Positions 20,481-25,732 of a stretch of 25,732 nucleotides of DNA are shown here, in pieces. The DNA comes from a virus. Positions within the stretch are counted from its first letter, which is position 1, and every line of letters starts with the position of its first letter. A program made the position numbers and the translations under genes. The notes below the pieces were generated by a model. It had not been told where the DNA came from. It did not search any database and was given only the letters and a program-made list of their open reading frames with translations. Location of the stretch: positions 1-25,732 of IMG/VR virus record IMGVR_UViG_3300025806_000200; one strand, given 5' to 3'.

Positions 20481-23089
20481 TAGAATACTAACTCCGCTAT
20501 AAGACCATTAACCTGCATTGGTAATGGTGCTGATTGACTTATTGTGACTTGTGGGTCACGATTATAACCAAGTAACCTAAATTCTTTCTTCCCTGTGACT
20601 GGTGCTTGTTGCAAAGAAAGATCATCTGTTACCTGTCTAATTAAAAGATTTGTTCCGTTTACACTTACAGATAGAGTAGTGTTTAAGTCAACAACTACAC
20701 TTGCTAAACTTCTTGGTTCACCTGTAACTGGGCCACTTTGTGAAACAATATCTAATGGATTTGTTTTTAAATTAACATCAAACTTTAAACCTATTTCAGC
20801 TACAGAAGTAGTCTCCACAGCAGAAACATCTACATTCCCACCAGCTACAGTAAACTGTCCAAGATAGTTTGTACCGTTTATAACATCAACGACTGCACCA
20901 TTTGCGTATGTAGCAGACACATCAAAGACACCTGCGCTACCAGTATAAACTTTAGCAACATCAGTATTAAGTGCAGCTTGAAATTCACAAAGAAATATTT
21001 GGTGTGTACCAGCACCAGTATTAATAATTACATTAGCAAACACTCTATCATCTATAGTTACAGTAGAAGAAAATCTTCCCTGGCAAGTAAACTCTGTCCA
21101 CCCTGCACGTTTTTCATTTCTGTTAGAATTAAATACTGCAAGAGTGCCATCGTTATTCAAAACAAATATATAACTTTCAGTTCTATCTATTGCTCCATAA
21201 AGTATATTCATTTCCTTTGGTGCTTTAATAAGATGTGCAGAGAGTGCCGATACTGATCCTGCTGAGTAAGCTAATTCAGAATCAGTAAATAAATATTCTC
21301 TAACAATAGCACCACCTTTTTGCACAAACACAGTAGCACCATCTATAACTTGTGGCCTTACAAAATCACTACCAAATGGCGTTTGTCTTTTTACAGTTGT
21401 TGTTGTTGGCGTTAATGGTTTGTTTTGAAATGAAGGTATAAACATTTCAGATGTAGCAGTAAATATTTGTAAATCACGATTAGATACTAAATGTCTAATT
21501 TGGTTAATCTCACCAATACTTGCTGTAATTTGTATTGAATCATTATCTTCTGCTGTACCAACGTCAAAGTTATAATACTGAGCAGACTTACTCATAAATA
21601 TAGAATCTGGTTGCGATATAGTTCCTGCAAATATTAATCTGTTTTCATGAAAAGCAACAGCAGCAGGATACCCCCTTAATGCAGAGAATGATTGCTCTGA
21701 CCAGTTTTGAGAAGCAGCGTGTGTTGTCATTACTGGCGCACCGCCACCATCTACACTTGCATTTGCGGAACCACCTGCATCAAAAGTATAATGATTATCA
21801 TCAACAATAGAAGTAACTGTTCTTGAACCATTAAGATTACTAGAAGCTATATTACCAACAGCCGCAGCTTTAGAAACAACAAGAACATCACCAACTGCTA
21901 ACCCATGTTTAACGTGAGTAACAATAACTTCAGCAGAACCATCTGTTGTTCTAAAAGCATTTACATCTAAAGTTTGTGATAAAGCATCAAGTACAGTACC
22001 AGTAGCTTGTGTATTAGATTGAACAGAAGTAATTTCTATTTCTGCTCCATGATACCTAATAGTTACACCAACGTGCAAAGAACTTGGATAATTACCACCT
22101 GATTGACTTCCTGTTGTATCCCAATAAGCAACACTTGTTGTTAAAGTCACACCGCTTCCACTTGTTGCAGAAGGATTAAGTGTAACACCTAAAGACTGAA
22201 AAGAAAAATAAGGTTGATAAATTAATTTTGAATCTGACTTAACATCAAACGCAAACACTTCTATTTGAAATGTTGTAAGGCTTGTTCTAACAAGTTGTCT
22301 TGGCATAAACAGTGGATGACAGATAAACATAACATCACCTGCTTGAGCAAAGGTATACTCATGCAAGTAAGTATCAGAAAATGGCAAAGCAGCACTATCA
22401 GTATCAGCAGTTATTGTAGCGACTAAAGATACTGCTCCAGTTGTTGGGCTTATTTGAAAACATCTTACCTTAGCATTTTCTAAAGATATTATATATCGTT
22501 CATCATCAGAAAATATAAAAGGTAATAATCTTGATTGTACTTTTGAGCCACCCGAAAAGTTTGTTACAGTTAGTCTTGTTGCGTCTGTGCTTTCTGTGGC
22601 TAAATAAGTACCGCCATTAGGTTTATCCCTTGTTACTGTGACAACAGCAGCACCAGGATTAGCTACTGTAAATCCATTAATAGCATTAATTGCGGTATAA
22701 AGATTGTCTGCTGTTGTGTTGTTTGATTCATTGGGTCTAAAATAATGTATATTATTTACAGCAGCAGAAGGTGCGCTACCGCTTATTGCTTGGGCTTCTA
22801 GTATGTATAAATTGCCATCTGCATCATAAAACTTAAGTTGTGTTCCTACTGCTATATTAGCATAGTCAGATACAGTAATAGTAAATGTAGTTCTCTCTAC
22901 AGTAATGTCATATTCATAAATATTCTCTAGTCCCGGTCTTTTAATTACACCGCCTTCTGCCCTAAGAAATAGATTTTCTACTCTTTGAGCGGAAGCTGTA
23001 TAAACATCAGAATCAGTTCTTGAATATAGGGAAGGGCTTACTTCTCCAAATTGGAAGTTAGTAATAGGTACTCGTACTTTTTGCATCAA
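20480..23089 (-). CDS. Tail tubular protein B / tail nozzle (T7 gp12-like)
   Basis: 869 residues, similar in size to T7 gp12 (about 790). The N-terminus is typical: VPITNFQFGEVSPSLYSRTD, then YTASAQRVENLFLRAEGGVIKRPG. Beta-rich sequence fills the rest, with AAVAFHENRLIFAGT (about 471-485), then DNDSIQITAS and GGAIVREYLF, all common in podovirus nozzle proteins. The protein forms the distal tail tube. The start overlaps the adaptor stop by 4 nt. Confidence 0.9.
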   Translation of the reverse strand: MMQKVRVPITNFQFGEVSPSLYSRTDSDVYTASAQRVENLFLRAEGGVIKRPGLENIYEYDITVERTTFTITVSDYANIAVGTQLKFYDADGNLYILEAQAISGSAPSAAVNNIHYFRPNESNNTTADNLYTAINAINGFTVANPGAAVVTVTRDKPNGGTYLATESTDATRLTVTNFSGGSKVQSRLLPFIFSDDERYIISLENAKVRCFQISPTTGAVSLVATITADTDSAALPFSDTYLHEYTFAQAGDVMFICHPLFMPRQLVRTSLTTFQIEVFAFDVKSDSKLIYQPYFSFQSLGVTLNPSATSGSGVTLTTSVAYWDTTGSQSGGNYPSSLHVGVTIRYHGAEIEITSVQSNTQATGTVLDALSQTLDVNAFRTTDGSAEVIVTHVKHGLAVGDVLVVSKAAAVGNIASSNLNGSRTVTSIVDDNHYTFDAGGSANASVDGGGAPVMTTHAASQNWSEQSFSALRGYPAAVAFHENRLIFAGTISQPDSIFMSKSAQYYNFDVGTAEDNDSIQITASIGEINQIRHLVSNRDLQIFTATSEMFIPSFQNKPLTPTTTTVKRQTPFGSDFVRPQVIDGATVFVQKGGAIVREYLFTDSELAYSAGSVSALSAHLIKAPKEMNILYGAIDRTESYIFVLNNDGTLAVFNSNRNEKRAGWTEFTCQGRFSSTVTIDDRVFANVIINTGAGTHQIFLCEFQAALNTDVAKVYTGSAGVFDVSATYANGAVVDVINGTNYLGQFTVAGGNVDVSAVETTSVAEIGLKFDVNLKTNPLDIVSQSGPVTGEPRSLASVVVDLNTTLSVSVNGTNLLIRQVTDDLSLQQAPVTGKKEFRLLGYNRDPQVTISQSAPLPMQVNGLIAELVF

Positions 23090-23679
23090 CTACGCCTTTG
23101 AGTTATAAACCTCGATGTATTTAGAGTACGATTTGTTTGTTGCTGTGAATCTAAGCCTCTTGCCTTAGCCATAGCCATCACACCTTTTTGTTCCATAAGT
23201 TGAGATAAACTTGCATCTCTTGCTAAAGCTACTGCAAACACACTAGCTAGAGCGTACTCTACAGCCAACACAAAATAGGAAGGCCAAAATTCTTCATCAA
23301 CTCTAAACGTATAATCTAGTATTAATTCATCGCTAGAGTCTGCATCACAAAATATTTTATTACCATATGATTGATACAATATTGGATAATCATTTACTGT
23401 TACCGCATGAACCATAAGTGAATCACTTGGTATTTGATAAGCTGAATCATATCTGCCAGTAGGTGCGTCAGATAGTTTATTTAATACAGCTTGGTTTGTT
23501 GCAAATCTCCACCTAGTATTTACAAGTGAAGCTCTAGCAACATCTTCATACATATTAGAAGCAACAAGTGCTTCATTGTTTCCGTCATCAAACGAAGTAA
23601 TAGGCTCTGCGCCTATCAATATTAAAGCCCTGCTAGATACATCTACAGGGGAATCTGCTGAAGTGCTTATTACTGCCAT
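23086..23679 (-). CDS. Tail tubular protein A / tail adaptor (T7 gp11-like)
   Basis: 197 residues, about the size of T7 gp11. The pattern is clear: SRALILIGAEPITSFDDGNNEALVASNMYEDVARASLVNTRWRFAT, then YQIPSDSLMVHAVTVN and a C-terminal helical segment (FVLAVEYALASVFAVALARD). It joins portal to nozzle. The upstream Shine-Dalgarno is separated from ATG 23679 by a G/C hairpin (23689-23709), described separately. Confidence 0.9.
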   Translation of the reverse strand: MAVISTSADSPVDVSSRALILIGAEPITSFDDGNNEALVASNMYEDVARASLVNTRWRFATNQAVLNKLSDAPTGRYDSAYQIPSDSLMVHAVTVNDYPILYQSYGNKIFCDADSSDELILDYTFRVDEEFWPSYFVLAVEYALASVFAVALARDASLSQLMEQKGVMAMAKARGLDSQQQTNRTLNTSRFITQRRS

Positions 23680-23688
23680 ATATATAAA

Positions 23689-23709
23689 TGGGGGGCTATT
23701 AACCCCCCA
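23689..23709 (-). terminator. G6/C6 hairpin: terminator-like and lying between SD and start
   Basis: In the sense of the late transcript, T-GGGGGG, loop TTAATAG, CCCCCC-A form a 7-bp stem, followed by TTTATATAT. It lies after the capsid and decoration genes, as T7 places T-phi after gene 10, and may lower transcription of downstream genes. AAAGGAG abuts its 5' side and the adaptor ATG is 9 nt beyond its 3' side. No other ribosome site is seen before that ATG. Confidence 0.75.
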
Positions 23710-23717
23710 CTCCTTTA

Positions 23718-23981
23718 TTAATCGCCATCTGTTTCAACGACAATAGTGCCGTCTGAAACATCTACTACAGAGCCAGTGTTCGAAAGAACATTAACAAAGT
23801 GAGTTGTTGGCGTGTTTGTATCGCAAACAATCATCAAGTCACGAACAGCAAGCATATTTGCTGCATCGTTAAAGTAACCTGCTGTGTTTACGGTAGCAAT
23901 CGCATCCGCACTTGTGTAGAACCACAAGTTTGCATTTGATGCACCACCAATGCGAGTTAGTCCGCTTGCGCTATAAGCCAT
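23718..23981 (-). CDS. Small head protein, probable capsid decoration protein
   Basis: 87 residues. It starts AYSASGLTRIGGASNANLWFYTSAD, continues with AGYFNDAANMLAVRDLMIVCDTNTP and ends SNTGSVVDVSDGTIVVETDGD. This small beta-rich pattern recurs next to capsid genes of podoviruses and other phages and is taken to coat or stabilise the head. Ribosome site AGAGGAG, 7 nt spacing. It lies 14 nt after the capsid stop and before the hairpin, so it is co-expressed with capsid. Confidence 0.75.
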   Translation of the reverse strand: MAYSASGLTRIGGASNANLWFYTSADAIATVNTAGYFNDAANMLAVRDLMIVCDTNTPTTHFVNVLSNTGSVVDVSDGTIVVETDGD

Positions 23982-23995
23982 AATTAAACTCCTCT

Positions 23996-24808
23996 CTATG
24001 AGTTATTGTCAAGGACTTCATAAACGCCAGCGTCGTTAATTACGACAGCGCCCATGGACATCATTGAAGTTGCGAGGTGAGAAACTTTCTCAGGCACATA
24101 GTTGACCTCAGTAGAAACATCAGAGTTTATACCAAGTCCAATTGCAGATTGATGGTAAGCAATGTTTTTACCAGCAGTAACCGCAGACGTTGAGAAAACT
24201 TTCATTCCTAAAAATTCTTTCATTGTCATGCCACCTGCAAACGGAAGGTTTTTATCGCCAACGTAATCAGAAGAAGCAAACTCTTCAATTAAGAATAAGT
24301 CAGCAAAGCCTTTAGGGTGCATTGCTAAATATCTCTGACCATCCTCAGGAACATCATTTGTACCTAAAGTTTCAAACAATGATATAAGATCAGCTTTTGC
24401 AAGAGCAGAACCAGTATCATGTATTTGAGTTGAGCTTGCACCTGCATCCATTGCTGCGTACAGAATGGCATCAGTCTTACGACCTAGTGCAGCAGCAGCA
24501 GATTGTGCTACAGCTTGACGCTCGTTGATGTTGACTTTTAACTCATCCAACTTGTCGATGTATTCAGCAGCATAGTAGTCTGCCATTGTAGCTTCGACTG
24601 TGGTGTGAGCTAGTTCCATTGGTGTAACATTACCGTTGCGTGATTTTGTTGACGCTTCGGCACTACCAATCTTTTGGAATCTGACCACACTTCCAGTAAC
24701 GTTAGAAGTACGAACAGTATTCCGCAGCTTTGAACCCATACGTTGATACGCTAGATGCACATCAGATTCAAACTGCTTAATAAAGGCTGTATCTATTGTA
24801 TTAGCCAT
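23996..24808 (-). CDS. Major capsid protein (HK97 fold, T7-like)
   Basis: 270 residues. The start (ANTIDTAFIKQFESDVHLAYQRMGSKLRNTVR) and the following VTGSVVRFQKIG..EASTKSRNGNVTP are typical of podovirus capsid proteins. Also seen are an acidic-Tyr segment (DYYAAEYIDKLDE), the helix with AQSAAAALGRKTDAILYAAMD, MHPKGFADLFLIEEFASSDYVGD (P-domain region) and LGMKVFSTSAV. It forms the icosahedral shell. Shorter than T7 gp10A (345 aa). Ribosome site AAGGA, 9 nt spacing. An 84-nt gap separates it from the upstream gene, where a promoter might lie. Confidence 0.9.
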   Translation of the reverse strand: MANTIDTAFIKQFESDVHLAYQRMGSKLRNTVRTSNVTGSVVRFQKIGSAEASTKSRNGNVTPMELAHTTVEATMADYYAAEYIDKLDELKVNINERQAVAQSAAAALGRKTDAILYAAMDAGASSTQIHDTGSALAKADLISLFETLGTNDVPEDGQRYLAMHPKGFADLFLIEEFASSDYVGDKNLPFAGGMTMKEFLGMKVFSTSAVTAGKNIAYHQSAIGLGINSDVSTEVNYVPEKVSHLATSMMSMGAVVINDAGVYEVLDNNS

Positions 24809-24892
24809 TTTATCAGTTCCTTATTTAAGTTGCATTTAAAGTATCTTGAGTGTCCGCTCTGTCATATCAATGCAGGTGTCCTTACGGGCTGC
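24809..24892 (-). other. 84-nt gap before the capsid gene
   Basis: The longest gap in the late block. It holds the capsid ribosome site (AAGGAAC close to the ATG). GGACAC occurs twice in the same direction (minus strand). I see no clear promoter: TTGATA and GATACT stand 19 nt apart and are weak. A phage-specific promoter cannot be excluded. Confidence 0.3.
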
Positions 24893-25432
24893 TCAATGAA
24901 TTACGGGTCTTGATGGAAAAGCGTAAACATTCTTTCTACGTTGATTGCAACGCACAAAATGAGCCATATTAAAACCATGCTCATTGCAATACATTTCTGT
25001 AAGATCAAAACCTAACCAACCTAACCATTGAAGCATCTTATGATTACCCTCCCAAGTGTCTACAATAATTTCATGGTAGTGGGTGTGTAGGTAATCAATT
25101 AATTTAGGAGATGCTTTAACAAAAGAAAACCAATTGTCTTTCATTTTTTCAGAAAACACTGTCCACATTACTGCTTGCTGGTGTGTAATACCTGTTATAC
25201 CTACAATAGCTAGAGGCTCTTTACTATTCTCTATAGCAAAAACATCAGGTGTTTCTGAGTATTGAATAAGAGTTTTCATTAAATCAACTTTATATACAGC
25301 TTCAGCTTCAAATAAATTTTCTGTACTCATTGTGCTATACATAGGAATAATATGGCGTTTTTGCATGGGAACCATTTGTAGGCTCCCATGACTTATAAGA
25401 ACTTTATCCATATAACTTTTTGAAACCATCAT
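24893..25432 (-). CDS. T7 gp13-like protein (DUF2833, GNAT fold)
   Basis: 179 residues from ATG 25432; ATG 25411 (residue 8) is a possible shorter start. The pattern fits phage gp13/DUF2833: AIENSKEPLAIVGITG (strand turn), then MWTVFSEKMKDNW, a helix (FVKASPKLIDYLHTHYHEI), then VDTWEGNHKMLQWLGWLGFDL, where the W-LG-LGF ends the acetyltransferase-like motif. In T7, gp13 is needed for virion assembly without being a tail part. No acetyl-CoA binding motif (QxxGxG/A) is obvious, so enzymic activity is doubtful. It overlaps the scaffold end by 29 nt at the longer start. Confidence 0.75.
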   Translation of the reverse strand: MMVSKSYMDKVLISHGSLQMVPMQKRHIIPMYSTMSTENLFEAEAVYKVDLMKTLIQYSETPDVFAIENSKEPLAIVGITGITHQQAVMWTVFSEKMKDNWFSFVKASPKLIDYLHTHYHEIIVDTWEGNHKMLQWLGWLGFDLTEMYCNEHGFNMAHFVRCNQRRKNVYAFPSRPVIH

Positions 25433-25732
25433 CTACTTGCTTAACAAAGTGAGGATCGCGTCTTGTTGCATTCCAATATCTTTCATCTTGCATCATAGCT
25501 TGAAGGTCTGCTTCTCCAAATGTAGCAACAGGAGAAGATTCAGCAGATATTTGAGTATCTTTATTTTGTGACATAATATGCTCGATAAGCATAATGCCCT
25601 CTGCTGTTTCACCTAATCTTTCTACAGCACCGCTCAATTCATCTGGAAAGTATTTATTCGCAAACATACTAACAGCTTCTATTCTTGTGTTAGCATTATC
25701 TCCTAGTTTTTCTTGTTCTGCCGCTAAATCAT
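25404..25732 (-). CDS. Scaffold protein, C-terminal part (cut by the window edge)
   Basis: The minus-strand frame is open to the right edge, encoding 108 or more residues; the internal ATG at 25667 is unlikely to be the start. EKLGDNANTRIEAVSMF near the visible start, then VERLGETAEGIMLIEHIMSQ, a Ser/Pro linker, then DLQAMMQDERYWNATRRDPHFVKQVDDGFKKLYG at the end are typical of T7-like scaffolds, whose C-terminal helices bind capsid. The position directly before gp13 and capsid supports this; portal would lie upstream, outside the window. Confidence 0.8.
   Translation of the reverse strand, partial: DLAAEQEKLGDNANTRIEAVSMFANKYFPDELSGAVERLGETAEGIMLIEHIMSQNKDTQISAESSPVATFGEADLQAMMQDERYWNATRRDPHFVKQVDDGFKKLYG

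Noticed and set aside
24809-24892. Repeated GGACAC as a phage promoter element before capsid
   Set aside because: Only six bases, two copies, no further copies noticed at other late-gene starts.
1-25732. tRNA genes, insertion sequences, integrase or att site
   Set aside because: No cloverleaf-like segment, transposase, integrase motif or flanking direct repeat was seen on either strand; an exhaustive search could not be run.

Overview
The window is an AT-rich piece of the genome of a tailed dsDNA phage of the T7-like podovirus type. The structural genes show this: a run in T7 order of scaffold, gp13-like protein, capsid, gp11-like and gp12-like tail tube proteins, three internal virion proteins and a tail fibre with a T7-type N-terminus. 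Several proteins carry Gram-negative-style signal peptides and one has a lipobox, so the host is Gram-negative. Low GC content and the style of the accessory proteins recall marine alphaproteobacterial phages (pelagiphage-like or environmental clones); this host assignment is inference. No RNA polymerase, DNA polymerase, terminase, portal or recognisable endolysin lies in the window. Portal and terminase would be expected just beyond the right edge.

Layout. Positions 1-4504, plus strand, hold a tight cassette of small early genes for regulation and recombination: an HTH_39-type protein, a possible helicase-loader-like protein, a YqaJ-type exonuclease, a Rad52/Erf-like annealing protein, a ribbon-helix-helix protein, a DUF736/SSB-like protein ending in an SSB-type DEIPF tip, a DUF6378 protein, an XRE regulator, a possible zinc-ribbon ORF, a Holliday-junction-resolvase-like nuclease, a winged-helix-like protein and several tiny ORFs. 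Three intergenic inverted-repeat sites and one promoter-like site lie in this block.

Positions 4491-25732, minus strand, form one long late block transcribed right to left and converging on the early block. From right to left it holds scaffold, gp13-like GNAT-fold protein, major capsid, small decoration-like protein, a terminator-like hairpin, tail adaptor, tail nozzle, three ejection proteins (167, 1091 and 1136 aa), and a 1274-aa tail fibre with 12-residue repeats, YadA-head-like repeats and a C-terminal S74 chaperone. After the fibre comes an unusual accessory module at 9.4-4.5 kb: a small family protein, five exported or lipid-anchored proteins (two look like pilin-type or Ig-fold beta proteins), a membrane-anchored coiled-coil protein, a 27-aa micro-protein with four CxC motifs at exact six-residue spacing, a helix-turn-helix plus metallophosphoesterase protein and a small membrane or exported protein.

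The most noteworthy items are the CxC micro-protein, coupled to genes on both sides; the hairpin that separates the Shine-Dalgarno from the start of the tail-adaptor gene; the exported post-fibre module with no known function; and the overlapping-hairpin leader at 2570-2611.
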